A stretch of DNA of 64,000 bases from Massilia sp. 9I (GTDB lineage Bacteria > Pseudomonadota > Gammaproteobacteria > Burkholderiales > Burkholderiaceae_D): the NCBI RefSeq assembly GCF_902506415.1, contig NZ_LR733275.1:5184176-5248175 (forward strand), read 5' to 3'. Below, piece by piece: positions 52,726 through 62,925 of this stretch. A model generated the notes under the pieces. The model was not told where the DNA came from. It did no database searches and saw only the letters and a program-made list of their open reading frames with translations. The position numbers and the translations under genes were made by a program. Numbering within the stretch: position 1 is the first letter of the stretch; each line of letters opens with the position of its first letter.

Positions 52726-53169
52726 GTGCTCTCCAGGTACAAGCTGCGCCATACGACGGCGGGACTGCTCGACAAGTTCATCGGGCGCAATAACAACTAC
52801 GAGTGGTACTGGGCCCTTGGCGTGCTGTACACGGAAGCGCGTGCGGCTGCCAACCGGGTGGAATTTGACCTGCTGGCGGGCACTGCCCAGCCGGCAACGC
52901 CTGCGTGTGCGAGCCTGGCCCGCACCTGGGCGTCCTACCTGAAGCAGGCGCTGCACCGGCACGCAGCCTCTCCTGAAGACCTGGCAGTCGCCAGGCTGTC
53001 AGTCACATTCGGCCTGCCTGCGGTACCGAAGCGCCCCGGCTACATCGAGTATGGCGATCCTTTCCTCTGCACCCTCCACCTGGCGTCGCACGACGGGCGC
53101 GCCTGCGTTCGCGAACGTACGGAGCACTGTGTGCCCCACGAGGAATTCGGCAGTCCCTGGCATCGGTAA
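52726..53169 (+). CDS. hypothetical protein, GTG start
   Basis: 147 residues from a GTG at 52726 preceded by AAGGG; the frame stays open upstream to 52603 but without a good start. The protein begins MLSRYKLRHTTAGLLDKFIG and continues NNNYEWYWALGVLYTEARAA, with the C-terminal PGYIEYGDPFLCTLHLASHDG. It has no signal peptide or membrane helix. I recall similar unnamed ORFs in related genomes but no function. Just downstream of a short basic ORF on the same strand. Confidence 0.5.
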   Translation: MLSRYKLRHTTAGLLDKFIGRNNNYEWYWALGVLYTEARAAANRVEFDLLAGTAQPATPACASLARTWASYLKQALHRHAASPEDLAVARLSVTFGLPAVPKRPGYIEYGDPFLCTLHLASHDGRACVRERTEHCVPHEEFGSPWHR

Positions 53170-53250
53170 GCGGCGCGCGCAACGCCAGCGCAGGCGCACA
53201 TTTTTCCCGACTCCCTTACAATTGCGGTTTTTTCAACACGGGAGTTCTCC

Positions 53251-54231
53251 ATGCGCGCCATCGAAATTACGCAGCCCGGCAAGCCGGACGTCCTCCAGCT
53301 GTGCGAGCGCCCGATGCCGGTGCCGAAAGCCGGCGAGGTTTTGATCAAAGTGCACGCGGCCGGCATCAACCGCCCGGACGTGCTGCAGCGCCTCGGCAAA
53401 TACCCGGTGCCGCCGGGCGCGTCCGACCTGCCGGGCCTGGAAGTGGCCGGCGAGATCGTCGATGGCGACTACGCCGCGGCCGGCTTCGCCAAGGGCGACC
53501 TGGTCTGCGCGCTGGTGCAGGGCGGCGGCTATGCCGAGTATTGCACCGCGCCCGCCGAGCAATGCCTGCCGCTGCCGGAAGGGCTCACGGCGCTCGAAGC
53601 GGCCTCGCTGCCCGAGACGTTTTTTACCGTTTGGACAAATATTTTCGACCGCGCCCACCTGGCGCCGGGTGAAACCCTGCTGGTGCAGGGCGGTACCTCG
53701 GGCATCGGCGTGACCGCGATCCAGCTCGCCACGGCTTTAGGGCACCGCGTGTTCGCGACTGCCGGTTCCGACGACAAGTGCCGCGCCTGCGAACAGCTGG
53801 GCGCCGAGCGCGGCATCAATTACAAGACCGAAGATTTCGCCGCCGTGGTCAAGGAACTGACGGGCGGGAAGGGCGTCGACGTCATCCTCGACATGGTGGC
53901 AGGCGACTACATCCCGCGCGAGATCGACTGCCTGGCCGACGACGGCCGCATTGCCCTGATCGCGCTGCTGGGCGGCGCCAAGGCCGAGATCGACCTGGGC
54001 CAGGTGCTGCGCCGGCGCCTCTCCATCAGCGGCTCGACCCTGCGTCCGCGTCCGGTGGCCTTCAAGGCCGCGATCGCGCGCAGCCTGCGCGAGCGCGTGT
54101 GGCCGCTGTTCGGGCAGGGCAAGCTCAAACCGGTGATCTACCGGACTTTCCCGCTGGCCCAGGCCGCCGAAGCCCACGCGCTGATGGAGTCCAGCACGCA
54201 CGTCGGAAAAATTGTGCTGGAAGTCGCCTAA
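53251..54231 (+). CDS. PIG3-type NADPH:quinone oxidoreductase
   Basis: 326 residues, zinc-free medium-chain dehydrogenase. The catalytic domain has LIKVHAAGINRPDVLQRLGKYPVPPG (about 31-56), the Rossmann domain LLVQGGTSGIGVTAIQLA (about 147-164), then VDVILDMVAGDYIPREI. The sequence resembles the TP53I3/PIG3 family, which reduces quinones, more than zeta-crystallin. Monocistronic, 96 bp before tpiA. Physiological substrate not known. Confidence 0.88.
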   Translation: MRAIEITQPGKPDVLQLCERPMPVPKAGEVLIKVHAAGINRPDVLQRLGKYPVPPGASDLPGLEVAGEIVDGDYAAAGFAKGDLVCALVQGGGYAEYCTAPAEQCLPLPEGLTALEAASLPETFFTVWTNIFDRAHLAPGETLLVQGGTSGIGVTAIQLATALGHRVFATAGSDDKCRACEQLGAERGINYKTEDFAAVVKELTGGKGVDVILDMVAGDYIPREIDCLADDGRIALIALLGGAKAEIDLGQVLRRRLSISGSTLRPRPVAFKAAIARSLRERVWPLFGQGKLKPVIYRTFPLAQAAEAHALMESSTHVGKIVLEVA

Positions 54232-54271
54232 GAGATTGAATCAAAAAGGGAAGTGCGTGCTCAGCCATTGT

Positions 54272-54300
54272 TTGACCGCACCATATTCGACCGCTAGAAT
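54272..54300 (+). promoter_or_regulatory. sigma-70 promoter of tpiA-secG
   Basis: TTGACC (54272-54277) and TAGAAT (54295-54300) with a 17 bp spacer, 28 bp before the tpiA ATG. It is the best canonical promoter in the window. Confidence 0.8.
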
Positions 54301-54327
54301 AGCGGGTTAATTTATCGATAGGGTACT

Positions 54328-55077
54328 ATGCGTCCCAAACTCGTCGTAGGTAACTGGAAAATGAACGGCAGCCGCGCCGCCAACGCTGCGCTCCTGACCG
54401 GCATTCTCGAAGGCATTACCGATGTTAAGGCCCAGGTCGCGGTCTGCGTGCCGGCGCCTTACCTGTTCCAGGCCGAAGAAATCCTGAAGGGTTCTCCGAT
54501 CGCCTGGGGTGCGCAGGACGTGTCCTGCCATCCGGTCGGCGCCTATACCGGCGAAGTGTGCATGTCGATGCTGCAGGATTTCGGCAGCCGCTACGTGATC
54601 GTCGGCCACTCCGAGCGCCGCGCCTACCATGGCGAAACCAATGAACTCGTGGCCAAGAAGACCAAGGCCGCGCTCGAAGCGGGCCTGACCCCGATCGTCT
54701 GCATCGGCGAAACCCTGGTGCAGCGCGAAGGCGGCCAGACCATGACGGTCGTGAACGCCCAGCTGGACGCCGTGCTGGAAGCCGTCGGCCCGGAAGCCGT
54801 CGATCAAATCGTGCTGGCTTACGAGCCGGTGTGGGCAATCGGCACCGGCAAGACGGCGACCCCGGCCATGGCCCAGGAAGTCCACGCCGCCGTGCGCGAA
54901 AAACTGCGCGCTTGCAACGCTCAAGCGGCCGAAACGACGCTGGTGCTGTACGGCGGCAGCATGAAGCCGGATAATGCTGCGGACCTGATGGCGCAGCCGG
55001 ATATCGACGGCGGTCTGATCGGCGGTGCGGCACTCAAGGCAGCGGACTTCCTCGGCATCATCCGCGCCGCGCAATAA
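54328..55077 (+). CDS. tpiA: triose-phosphate isomerase
   Basis: 249 residues. The TIM barrel carries the catalytic Lys (GNWKMNGS, near residue 11), the His of VGHSERR and the Glu of [14 protein letters not shown], followed by the phosphate loop [26 protein letters not shown]. It interconverts dihydroxyacetone phosphate and glyceraldehyde 3-phosphate in glycolysis and gluconeogenesis. The gene begins after the TTGACC/TAGAAT promoter and is 47 bp before secG, a conserved beta-proteobacterial pair. Confidence 0.97.
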   Translation: MRPKLVVGNWKMNGSRAANAALLTGILEGITDVKAQVAVCVPAPYLFQAEEILKGSPIAWGAQDVSCHPVGAYTGEVCMSMLQDFGSRYVIVGHSERRAYHGETNELVAKKTKAALEAGLTPIVCIGETLVQREGGQTMTVVNAQLDAVLEAVGPEAVDQIVLAYEPVWAIGTGKTATPAMAQEVHAAVREKLRACNAQAAETTLVLYGGSMKPDNAADLMAQPDIDGGLIGGAALKAADFLGIIRAAQ

Positions 55078-55124
55078 GATAAGAATCAATATTTAAACGT
55101 CGTTAACTTGGAAATGGAATTGCA

Positions 55125-55601
55125 ATGAACACCATGTTCAATCTGATTATTGTTGTGCAGGTTATTTCGGCCCTGGCCATCATCGGCCTGGTGCTGGTCC
55201 AGCACGGCAAGGGCGCCGACATGGGCGCGGCCTTCGGCTCGGGCGCTTCGGGCAGCCTGTTCGGCGCCTCGGGCTCGTCGAACTTCCTGTCGAAGTCGAC
55301 CGCCGTCGCGGCCGCCGTGTTCTTCGCGTCGACCCTGGCGTTGGCCTGGTCCACCAGCAACCGTAGCGCCCCGACCACCGACGGCGGCGTGATGGAGCGC
55401 GTGACCGTGCCGTCGTCGAAGGCGCCCGCCACCGGCATTCCGAACGACGTCCCGGGCGCAGGCCCGAACGCCGGCCCGGCAACTGCCCCGGCCGTTCCGG
55501 TCAACGACATTCCGCAGACCCCGGGCGTGTCCAACCCGGCGCCGTCGACCGCAGCTCCAGCTGCTGCACCGGCCGCACCGGCACCGGCACCGACCAAGTA
55601 A
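55125..55601 (+). CDS. secG: Sec translocon subunit SecG
   Basis: 158 residues. The conserved core is about 1-85: two transmembrane helices (about 3-25 and 60-75) with VLVQHGKGADMGAAFGSGASGSLFGASGSSNFL between them. SecG aids protein export in the SecYEG channel. The rest (about 90-158) is a Pro/Ala-rich, low-complexity extension, common in Burkholderiales, and not seen in the 110-residue E. coli protein. It follows tpiA and precedes the tRNA-Leu gene. Confidence 0.93.
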   Translation: MNTMFNLIIVVQVISALAIIGLVLVQHGKGADMGAAFGSGASGSLFGASGSSNFLSKSTAVAAAVFFASTLALAWSTSNRSAPTTDGGVMERVTVPSSKAPATGIPNDVPGAGPNAGPATAPAVPVNDIPQTPGVSNPAPSTAAPAAAPAAPAPAPTK

Positions 55602-55729
55602 AACGGGACGGACGCACGTCCGTTCCGGAATCAAGGTAGAATGCGCCTCGCCATGTGGGCGCGCCGCCTCTGGTAATGGGTGAAAACCCGCTCAATGCTG
55701 CCAGCCCTGCAATGAAGTCTGGCAAGCAT

Positions 55730-55763
55730 CAAGGAAATGTTGAGTAATTTAGTAATTTCCTTG
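55730..55763 (+). repeat. 9 bp inverted repeat before tRNA-Leu
   Basis: CAAGGAAAT (55730-55738) and ATTTCCTTG (55755-55763) are perfect inverted repeats around 16 AT-rich bases. It may be the 3'-end hairpin of the tpiA-secG message, but has no T-run. Confidence 0.4.
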
Positions 55764-55782
55764 TGCTAGCGCAATTTGTGCA

Positions 55783-55812
55783 TTGAAAAGTAGTGCTAAA
55801 GCAGGGTAAAAT
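55783..55812 (+). promoter_or_regulatory. promoter of tRNA-Leu
   Basis: TTGAAA (55783-55788) and TAAAAT (55807-55812) with 18 bp spacing, both 5 of 6 to consensus, ending 11 bp before the tRNA 5' end. Confidence 0.6.
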
Positions 55813-55823
55813 ACTGGTCTCCA

Positions 55824-55908
55824 GCCGACGTGGTGAAATTGGTAGACACGCTATCTTGAGGGGGTAGTGGCGCAAGCTGTGCGAGTTCGAGTCTCGCCGT
55901 CGGCACCA
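55824..55908 (+). tRNA. tRNA-Leu (GAG)
   Basis: 85 nt including encoded CCA. The acceptor stem GCCGACG (55824-55830) pairs with CGTCGGC (55898-55904), then discriminator A and CCA. The D-arm has GGTAGACACG; the anticodon loop TTGAGGG (55856-55862) gives anticodon GAG; a variable arm is present; the T-loop has the GTTCGAGTC motif. It reads CUC/CUU leucine codons. The position before nuoA is a common Burkholderiales arrangement. Confidence 0.96.
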
Positions 55909-55917
55909 AGATACAAA

Positions 55918-55971
55918 GAAGCCAGCAAGGGCGCAATGAGCAATCGCTCTCCTGCCTGCGCTGGCTTTTTT
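55918..55971 (+). terminator. terminator after tRNA-Leu
   Basis: AAGCCAGC (55919-55926) and GCTGGCTT (55960-55967) pair across a roughly 33 nt loop with inner structure; the T-run TTTTTT ends near 55971. Confidence 0.65.
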
Positions 55972-56073
55972 ACGATTCGAGTGGTCCTGGTAGAAGGCCC
56001 GAGCCAGGTTCGCGCGATTCGGCGCTGCAGCCCTGCAGTGTTTGATTAACCGATCGTTCAAATAGGCTTCACC

Positions 56074-56433
56074 GTGAACCTCGAAAATTACTTCCCCGTT
56101 CTTCTCTTTATCCTGATTGGCGTCGGCGTCGGCGTTGCTCCCCAGGTGCTTGGCCGTCTGCTCGGTCCGCACCGTCCCGATGCGGCCAAGCTGTCCCCGT
56201 ATGAATGCGGCTTCGAAGCCTTCGAAGATGCGCGCATGAAGTTCGACGTTCGCTACTACCTCGTGGCGATCCTGTTTATTTTGTTTGATCTGGAAACGGC
56301 ATTCTTCTTCCCATGGGGCGTCTCGATGCGCGAACTGGGCTGGACCGGTTTCGTCACGATGATGGTGTTCATCGCCGAATTCATCGTCGGATTCTGGTAC
56401 ATCTGGAAGAAAGGTGCCCTTGATTGGGAATAA
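56074..56433 (+). CDS. nuoA: NADH-quinone oxidoreductase subunit A
   Basis: 119 residues, three transmembrane helices (about 6-28, 60-82 and 90-110). The conserved loop [23 protein letters not shown] has the Cys that lies near the quinone site in complex I. The start is GTG at 56074. It opens the nuo operon, 3 bp before nuoB, in the usual order A-B-C-D-E-F-G-H. Confidence 0.96.
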   Translation: MNLENYFPVLLFILIGVGVGVAPQVLGRLLGPHRPDAAKLSPYECGFEAFEDARMKFDVRYYLVAILFILFDLETAFFFPWGVSMRELGWTGFVTMMVFIAEFIVGFWYIWKKGALDWE

Positions 56434-56436
56434 GCC

Positions 56437-56913
56437 ATGGCAATTGAAGGCGTATTAAACGAAGGTTTCATTACCACCACAGCCGATAAGCTGATCAACT
56501 GGGCGCGCACGGGATCGATGTTTCCGATGACGTTTGGCCTGGCATGCTGCGCGGTCGAGATGATGCATGTGGGCGCTGCCCGCTACGATCTCGACCGTTT
56601 TGGCATTGTGTTCCGCCCGTCGCCGCGCCAGTCCGACGTGATGATCGTCGCCGGCACGCTGTGCAACAAGATGGCTCCCGCCCTGCGCAAGGTGTACGAC
56701 CAGATGGCCGAACCGCGCTGGGTGATCTCGATGGGTTCCTGCGCCAACGGCGGCGGCTACTACCACTACTCGTACTCGGTGGTGCGCGGTTGCGACCGCA
56801 TCGTCCCCGTAGACGTCTACGTGCCGGGTTGCCCGCCGACCGCGGAAGCCCTGCTGTACGGCATCATGCAGCTGCAGAACAAGATCAAGCGCACCAACAC
56901 CATCGCGCGCTAA
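56437..56913 (+). CDS. nuoB: NADH-quinone oxidoreductase subunit B
   Basis: 158 residues. The N2 [4Fe-4S] cluster is bound by the Cys-Cys pair of [11 protein letters not shown], Cys in [11 protein letters not shown] and Cys in [14 protein letters not shown]2 passes electrons to quinone. A conserved hydrophilic subunit of the peripheral arm; the C-terminus is short, as in other proteobacteria with separate nuoC and nuoD. Confidence 0.97.
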   Translation: MAIEGVLNEGFITTTADKLINWARTGSMFPMTFGLACCAVEMMHVGAARYDLDRFGIVFRPSPRQSDVMIVAGTLCNKMAPALRKVYDQMAEPRWVISMGSCANGGGYYHYSYSVVRGCDRIVPVDVYVPGCPPTAEALLYGIMQLQNKIKRTNTIAR

Positions 56914-56928
56914 GAACAGCGAAACACC

Positions 56929-57525
56929 ATGACGACGAAACTCGAAACCCTTGAACTCGCCCTGAAAAATGCACTGGGCGAGGGCGCAAGCATCAGCTCC
57001 GCGCTGGGCGAAGTGACCGTGGTGGTCAAGGCCGCCGACTACATCCGCTCGATGCAGACGCTGCGCGACAATCCGCAGCTTGCCTTCGAACAAATGATCG
57101 ACCTGTGCGGCGTCGACTATTCCCAATACGGTGAAGGCACCTGGGAAGGTCCGCGCTTCGCGGTGGTCGTGCACCTGCTGTCGCTGGCCAATAACTGGCG
57201 CGTGCGTGTGCGCGTGTTCTGCCCGGACGACGACATGCCGCTGGTCGAATCGATCACCCCTATCTGGCGCGCCGCCAACTGGTTCGAGCGCGAAGCCTTC
57301 GACCTGTTCGGCATCCTGTTCGACGGCCACGGCGACCTGCGCCGCATCCTGACCGACTACGGCTTCATCGGCCACCCGTTCCGCAAGGACTTCCCGATCA
57401 CGGGCTACGTCGAGATGCGTTACGACCCTGAACAGAAACGCGTGATCTACCAACCGGTGACGATCGAACCGCGCGAGAACATCCCGCGCGTGATCCGTGA
57501 AGAAACCTACGGGACATCGAAATAA
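56929..57525 (+). CDS. nuoC: NADH-quinone oxidoreductase subunit C
   Basis: 198 residues, the 30-kDa subunit of complex I, with [41 protein letters not shown] as the signature region. nuoC and nuoD are separate genes here, not fused as in E. coli. The stop overlaps nuoD start by one base (TAATG). Confidence 0.97.
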   Translation: MTTKLETLELALKNALGEGASISSALGEVTVVVKAADYIRSMQTLRDNPQLAFEQMIDLCGVDYSQYGEGTWEGPRFAVVVHLLSLANNWRVRVRVFCPDDDMPLVESITPIWRAANWFEREAFDLFGILFDGHGDLRRILTDYGFIGHPFRKDFPITGYVEMRYDPEQKRVIYQPVTIEPRENIPRVIREETYGTSK

Positions 57526-58778
57526 TGGCTGAGCTTAAGAATTACACCCTGAACTTTGGTCCGCAGCACCCGGCAGCGCACGGCGTGCTGCGTCTCGTGC
57601 TGGAGCTGGACGGCGAAGTGATCCAGCGCGCAGACCCGCACATCGGCCTGCTGCACCGCGGCACCGAGAAGCTGGCCGAGACCCGCACCTACCTGCAGTC
57701 GGTCCCGTACATGGACCGCCTCGACTACGTGTCGATGATGTGCAACGAGCACGGCTACGTGCTGGCAGTCGAAAAGCTGCTGGGCATCGAAGCGCCGATC
57801 CGCGCGCAGTACATCCGCACGATGTTCGACGAGATCACCCGTATCCTGAACCACCTGATGTGGCTAGGCGCGCACGCGCTCGACATCGGCGCCATGGGTC
57901 CCTTCCTGTACGCCTTCCGTGACCGCGAAGACCTGTTCGACGTCTACGAAGCCGTGTCGGGCGCGCGCATGCACGCGGCCTACTACCGCCCGGGCGGCGT
58001 GTACCGCGACCTGCCGGACCGCATGCCGCAGCACCGCGAGTCGCCCATCCGCTCGAAGAAGGCGATCGACGACCTGAACCGCGACCGCCAGGGTTCGGTG
58101 CTGGACTTCATCGACGCGTTCACGAAACGTTTCGATGGCTACGTCGACGAATACGAAACCCTGCTGACCGACAACCGTATCTGGAAACAGCGTACCGTCG
58201 GCATCGGCGTGGTCTCGCCGGAAGACGCGAAGGCAATGGGCTTCACCGGCCCGATGCTGCGTGGCTCGGGCATCGCCTGGGACCTGCGCAAGACCCAGCC
58301 TTATGCGGCCTATGCGAACCTCGACTTCGACATCCCGGTCGGCACCAACGGCGACTCCTACGACCGCTACCTGGTGCGCGTGGAAGAAATGCGCCAGTCG
58401 AACCGCATCATCAAGCAGTGCATCGCCTGGCTGCGCGTGAACCAGGGTCCGGTCATGATCGACAACCACAAGATCGTGCCGCCGAACCGCATGGACATGA
58501 AGTCCAACATGGAATCGCTGATCCACCACTTCAAGCTGTTCACCGAAGGCTTCCACGTGCCGGAAGGCGAAGCCTATGCGGCGATCGAGCACCCGAAGGG
58601 CGAGTTCGGCATCTACATCGTGTCGGACGGCGCCAACAAGCCGTACCGCCTGAAGATCCGTACCCCGGACTATGTCCACCTGCAGAGCCTCGACGAAATG
58701 TCGCGCGGCCACATGATCGCCGACGCGGTAGCGATCATCGGCACCCAGGACATCGTGTTCGGCAGTATCGATAGGTAA
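57525..58778 (+). CDS. nuoD: NADH-quinone oxidoreductase subunit D
   Basis: 417 residues, the 49-kDa subunit. [21 protein letters not shown] (11-31) is the quinone-site signature and RIEHLMW-like [13 protein letters not shown] and [11 protein letters not shown] follow. It shapes the quinone chamber with NuoB. It overlaps nuoC and is 14 bp before nuoE. Confidence 0.97.
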   Translation: MAELKNYTLNFGPQHPAAHGVLRLVLELDGEVIQRADPHIGLLHRGTEKLAETRTYLQSVPYMDRLDYVSMMCNEHGYVLAVEKLLGIEAPIRAQYIRTMFDEITRILNHLMWLGAHALDIGAMGPFLYAFRDREDLFDVYEAVSGARMHAAYYRPGGVYRDLPDRMPQHRESPIRSKKAIDDLNRDRQGSVLDFIDAFTKRFDGYVDEYETLLTDNRIWKQRTVGIGVVSPEDAKAMGFTGPMLRGSGIAWDLRKTQPYAAYANLDFDIPVGTNGDSYDRYLVRVEEMRQSNRIIKQCIAWLRVNQGPVMIDNHKIVPPNRMDMKSNMESLIHHFKLFTEGFHVPEGEAYAAIEHPKGEFGIYIVSDGANKPYRLKIRTPDYVHLQSLDEMSRGHMIADAVAIIGTQDIVFGSIDR

Positions 58779-58792
58779 GAAGGACAACCAAA

Positions 58793-59269
58793 ATGTTATC
58801 GCAGGAATGCTATAAAAAGATCGATCGCGAGCTGGCCAAATACCCAGCCGATCAACGCCAGTCGGCCGTGATGGCTTCGCTGGCCCACGCCCAGGTCGAA
58901 CTGGGCTGGCTGTCGCCGGAAACCATGCAGGAAATCGCCGACTACATCCGCATGCCGGCCATCGCCGTGCAGGAAGTCGCGACCTTCTACAACATGTACA
59001 ACCTGAAGCCGGTCGGCAAGGCCAAGATCACGGTCTGCACCAACCTGCCGTGCGCCCTGTCGGGCGGCGAGCGCGCCGGCCAGCGTATCAAGGATGCGCT
59101 GGGCATCGACTACCGCGAAACCACCGCCGACGGCAAGTTCACCCTGCTGGAAGGCGAGTGCATGGGCGCCTGCGGCGACGCACCGGTGATGCTGGTGAAT
59201 AACCACCGCATGTGCTCGTTCATGAGCGACGAGAAGATCGACGCCCTGCTTGAGGAACTGAACAAATGA
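58793..59269 (+). CDS. nuoE: NADH-quinone oxidoreductase subunit E
   Basis: 158 residues, thioredoxin-like. The N1a [2Fe-2S] cluster is bound by CTNLPC (Cys 83 and 88 by position) and CMGACG near residue 124. It belongs to the NADH dehydrogenase module with NuoF and NuoG. The stop overlaps the nuoF start by 4 bp. Confidence 0.96.
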   Translation: MLSQECYKKIDRELAKYPADQRQSAVMASLAHAQVELGWLSPETMQEIADYIRMPAIAVQEVATFYNMYNLKPVGKAKITVCTNLPCALSGGERAGQRIKDALGIDYRETTADGKFTLLEGECMGACGDAPVMLVNNHRMCSFMSDEKIDALLEELNK

Positions 59270-60561
59270 CCAGCCTGCACGACCGTCACATCAATCCGCT
59301 GATCCTGAAGGATCTGAACGGCGAAAACTGGCATCTGGAAGACTACGTCAAGCGCGGCGGCTACTCGGCCCTGCGCAAGATCCTTGAAGGCGGCGTCACC
59401 CAGGAACAGGTCATTGCCGACCTGAAGGCCTCGGGCCTGCGCGGCCGCGGCGGCGCCGGTTTCCCGACCGGCCTGAAGTGGAGCTTCATGCCGCGCCAGT
59501 TCCCGGGCCAGAAATACCTCGTCTGCAACACCGACGAAGGCGAGCCGGGTACCTTCAAGGACCGCGACATCATCCGCTACAACCCGCACGCGCTGATCGA
59601 AGGCATGGCCATCGGCGCCTACGCGATGGGCATCACCGTGGGCTACAACTACATCCACGGCGAGATCTTCCAGGAATACCTGCGCTTCGAAGAAGCGCTG
59701 GAAGAGGCGCGCGCCGCCGGCTTCCTGGGCGATAACATCATGGGCTCGAACTTCTCGTTCCAGCTGCATGCCCATCACGGCTACGGCGCCTACATCTGCG
59801 GCGAAGAAACCGCACTGCTGGAGTCGCTCGAAGGCAAGAAGGGCCAGCCGCGCTTCAAGCCGCCGTTCCCGGCCTCGTTCGGCCTGTACGGCAAGCCGAC
59901 CACCATCAACAACACCGAGACCTTCGCTGCGGTTCCGTTCCTGCTCAACATGGGCCCGGAAAACTACATGGCGCTCGGCAAGCCGAACAACGGCGGCACC
60001 AAGATCTTCTCGATCTCGGGCGACGTCGAGCGTCCGGGCAACTACGAAGTCCCGCTGGGCACCCCGTTCGCCAAGCTGATGGAGCTGGCCGGCGGTATGC
60101 GCGGCGGCAAGAAGATCAAGGCTGTCATCCCGGGCGGTTCGTCGGCGCCGGTGATCCGCGGCGAGGTCATGATGGACACCGACCTCGACTACGATTCGAT
60201 CGCCAAGGCCGGTTCGATGCTCGGTTCGGGCGCCGTGATCGTCATGGACGAGACCCGCTGCATGGTCAAGTCGCTGCTGCGCCTCTCGTACTTCTACTAC
60301 GAAGAATCCTGCGGCCAGTGCACCCCGTGCCGTGAAGGCACCGGCTGGATGTACCGCATGGTCCACCGCATCGAGCACGGCAAGGGCCGTCCGGAAGACA
60401 TGGACCTGCTGAACAACATCGCCTTCAACATCAAGGGCCGCACCATTTGCGCCCTGGGTGACGCAGCGGCGATGCCGGTGGAAGCGATGATCAAGAACTT
60501 CCGCGAGGAATTCGAATATCACATCGAGCACAAGCACTGCCTCGTGCCCGCATACCTTTAA
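59266..60561 (+). CDS. nuoF: NADH-quinone oxidoreductase subunit F
   Basis: 431 residues. The FMN/NADH-binding region has [16 protein letters not shown] (about 50-65) and [14 protein letters not shown]; the N3 [4Fe-4S] site is [12 protein letters not shown] with a fourth Cys in TICALGDAA. It is the NADH-oxidising subunit of complex I. It overlaps nuoE by ATGA and is 21 bp before nuoG. Confidence 0.97.
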   Translation: MTSLHDRHINPLILKDLNGENWHLEDYVKRGGYSALRKILEGGVTQEQVIADLKASGLRGRGGAGFPTGLKWSFMPRQFPGQKYLVCNTDEGEPGTFKDRDIIRYNPHALIEGMAIGAYAMGITVGYNYIHGEIFQEYLRFEEALEEARAAGFLGDNIMGSNFSFQLHAHHGYGAYICGEETALLESLEGKKGQPRFKPPFPASFGLYGKPTTINNTETFAAVPFLLNMGPENYMALGKPNNGGTKIFSISGDVERPGNYEVPLGTPFAKLMELAGGMRGGKKIKAVIPGGSSAPVIRGEVMMDTDLDYDSIAKAGSMLGSGAVIVMDETRCMVKSLLRLSYFYYEESCGQCTPCREGTGWMYRMVHRIEHGKGRPEDMDLLNNIAFNIKGRTICALGDAAAMPVEAMIKNFREEFEYHIEHKHCLVPAYL

Positions 60562-60582
60562 ACCAGGTCAGGTAACGATCAA

Positions 60583-62925
60583 ATGGTTGAAATTGAATTA
60601 GACGGCAAAAAAGTCGAAGTCGCACCAGGTTCCATGGTGATGGACGCCGCAAACAAACTCGGGACCTATATCCCGCACTTCTGCTATCACAAGAAATTGT
60701 CGATCGCAGCGAACTGCCGCATGTGCCTGGTCGAAGTCGAAAAGGCACCGAAGCCGCTGCCGGCCTGCGCCACCCCGGTTTCGCCGGGCATGATCGTGCG
60801 CACCCACAGCGACAAGGCCGTGCAGGCGCAGAAGTCGGTGATGGAGTTCCTCCTCATTAACCACCCGCTGGATTGCCCGATCTGCGACCAGGGCGGCGAA
60901 TGCCAGCTGCAGGATCTGGCCGTCGGCTACGGCAAGAGCAACTCGCGCTACGAGGAAGAAAAGCGCGTGGTGGCCCCGAAAGAGGCCGGCCCGCTGATCT
61001 CGATGGAAGAGATGGCGCGCTGCATCCAGTGCACCCGCTGCGTGCGTTTCGGCCAGGAAGTGGCCGGCGTGATGGAATTCGGCATGGTCGGCCGCGGCGA
61101 GCACTCGGAGATCACCACCTTCGTCGGCAAGACCGTCGATTCGGAAGTGTCGGGCAACATGATCGACCTGTGCCCAGTCGGCGCACTGACCTCGAAGCCG
61201 TTCCGCTATTCGGCACGTCCGTGGGAACTGCAGCGCCGCAAGTCGATCGCGCCGCACGACTCGCTGGGCTCGAACCTGATCGTCCAGGTCAAGGGCGGCA
61301 AGGTCATGCGCGTGCTGCCGCTGGAAAACGAAGCCATCAACGAATGCTGGATCTCGGACAAGGACCGCTTCTCGTACGAAGCGCTGGACAATGCCGACCG
61401 TCTGACCCAGCCGATGATCAAGCAGGGTGGCGTGTGGCAGGAAACCGACTGGCAGACCGCGCTGGAATACGTGGCCCACGGCCTGCGTAACATCCGCCAC
61501 GAGCACGGCGCCGACAGCATCGCTGCCGTCGCGACCCCGCACTCGACGCTCGAAGAGCTGTACCTGCTCAACAAGATGACCCGCGGCATTGGCTCGGACA
61601 ACATCGAATTCCGCCTGCGCCAGAGCGACTTCGCCCTGGACGGCCAGGTCACCCCGTGGCTGGGCATGCCGATCGCGAACTTCTCGCAACTGAAGCGCGC
61701 CTTCGTCATCGGCTCCAACCTGCGCAAGGACCACCCGCTGGTCGCGACCCGCCTGCGTACCGCCACCAAGGGCGGCGCCAAGCTGTCGCTGCTGGGCTCA
61801 AGCGACGACGATCTGCTGATGCCGATCGCCAATAAGCTGATCGCTGCGCCAAGCGACTGGCTGGCCGCGCTGTCGGAAGTCGTGTCGGCTGTCGCCGGCG
61901 CCAAGGGCGTGAGCGCACCGAGCGGTTTCGACAACGTGGAAGCAGGGGAGGCCGCCAAGGCCATCGCCGCGACCCTGGTCGGTCAAGAGACCCTGGGCGC
62001 TGTCCTGATCGGTAACGCCGCTTCGTACCACCCGCAAGCTTCTAAAATCCACGCCGCTGCGCAGTGGATCGCCGAGCAGACCGGCTGCTCCTTCGGCTAC
62101 CTGGTCGACGCCGCTAACACCGTCGGCGGCTACATCGTCGGCGCCACCGGCAAAGGCGAGGCTGTGTTCGCATCGCCGAAGAAGGCCTACGTGCTGCTGA
62201 ACGCGGAACCGGAACTGGACGCTGCCAACCCGCAGCAAGCCCGCGCCGCGCTGGATAGCGCCGAAATGGTTGTCGCCATGTCCGCCTTCAAGCACGGCAT
62301 GGACTTCGCCGACGTGCTGCTGCCGATTTCGCCGTTCAGCGAGACCGCCGGCACCTTCGTCAACTGCGAAGGCCGCGCACAGAGCTTCAACGGCACCGTG
62401 AAACCGCTGGGCGAAACCCGTCCGGCGTGGAAAGTGCTGCGCGTGCTGGGCAACCTGCTGGGCCTGTCGGGCTTCGATTACGAGACCTCGGAATCGATCC
62501 GCGACGAAGCCATCGGCAAGGGCAATACGGACCTGTCGGCCAAGCTGAACAACGTCGCGCGCCTGGCGCCGACCGCTGGTTCCTACGCACCGGCCGGCCA
62601 GCTCGAGCGCGTCGCCGACCTGCCGATCTACTTCACCGACGCCCTGTCGCGCCGTTCCGAGCCGCTGCAGCGCACCGCCGACGCGAATGCGCCGCTGGTG
62701 ACCCTGTCGAAGGCAGTCGCCGAGCAGATCGGCGTGCAGTCGGGCGACCTGGTCCGCGTGACCCAGGGTTCGGGCAGTGCCGTGCTGGCTGCGACCGTGG
62801 ACGCACGCCTGCCGTCGAACGCGGTGCGTGTCGCCGCCGGCCACCCGGCTGTCGCGACCCTCGGTGCGATGTTCGGTGAGATCAATGTTGAAAAAGCAGT
62901 TGAACAGGTAGGAGGCGGCAAATAA
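60583..62925 (+). CDS. nuoG: NADH-quinone oxidoreductase subunit G
   Basis: 780 residues. The N-terminal [2Fe-2S] site (N1b) is in [23 protein letters not shown] plus PACATPV; a His/Cys site in [18 protein letters not shown] binds N5, and [14 protein letters not shown] ... LCPVGAL binds N4. The C-terminal part is molybdopterin-oxidoreductase-like but with no Mo site. The stop overlaps nuoH start by 1 bp (TAATG). Confidence 0.97.
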   Translation: MVEIELDGKKVEVAPGSMVMDAANKLGTYIPHFCYHKKLSIAANCRMCLVEVEKAPKPLPACATPVSPGMIVRTHSDKAVQAQKSVMEFLLINHPLDCPICDQGGECQLQDLAVGYGKSNSRYEEEKRVVAPKEAGPLISMEEMARCIQCTRCVRFGQEVAGVMEFGMVGRGEHSEITTFVGKTVDSEVSGNMIDLCPVGALTSKPFRYSARPWELQRRKSIAPHDSLGSNLIVQVKGGKVMRVLPLENEAINECWISDKDRFSYEALDNADRLTQPMIKQGGVWQETDWQTALEYVAHGLRNIRHEHGADSIAAVATPHSTLEELYLLNKMTRGIGSDNIEFRLRQSDFALDGQVTPWLGMPIANFSQLKRAFVIGSNLRKDHPLVATRLRTATKGGAKLSLLGSSDDDLLMPIANKLIAAPSDWLAALSEVVSAVAGAKGVSAPSGFDNVEAGEAAKAIAATLVGQETLGAVLIGNAASYHPQASKIHAAAQWIAEQTGCSFGYLVDAANTVGGYIVGATGKGEAVFASPKKAYVLLNAEPELDAANPQQARAALDSAEMVVAMSAFKHGMDFADVLLPISPFSETAGTFVNCEGRAQSFNGTVKPLGETRPAWKVLRVLGNLLGLSGFDYETSESIRDEAIGKGNTDLSAKLNNVARLAPTAGSYAPAGQLERVADLPIYFTDALSRRSEPLQRTADANAPLVTLSKAVAEQIGVQSGDLVRVTQGSGSAVLAATVDARLPSNAVRVAAGHPAVATLGAMFGEINVEKAVEQVGGGK

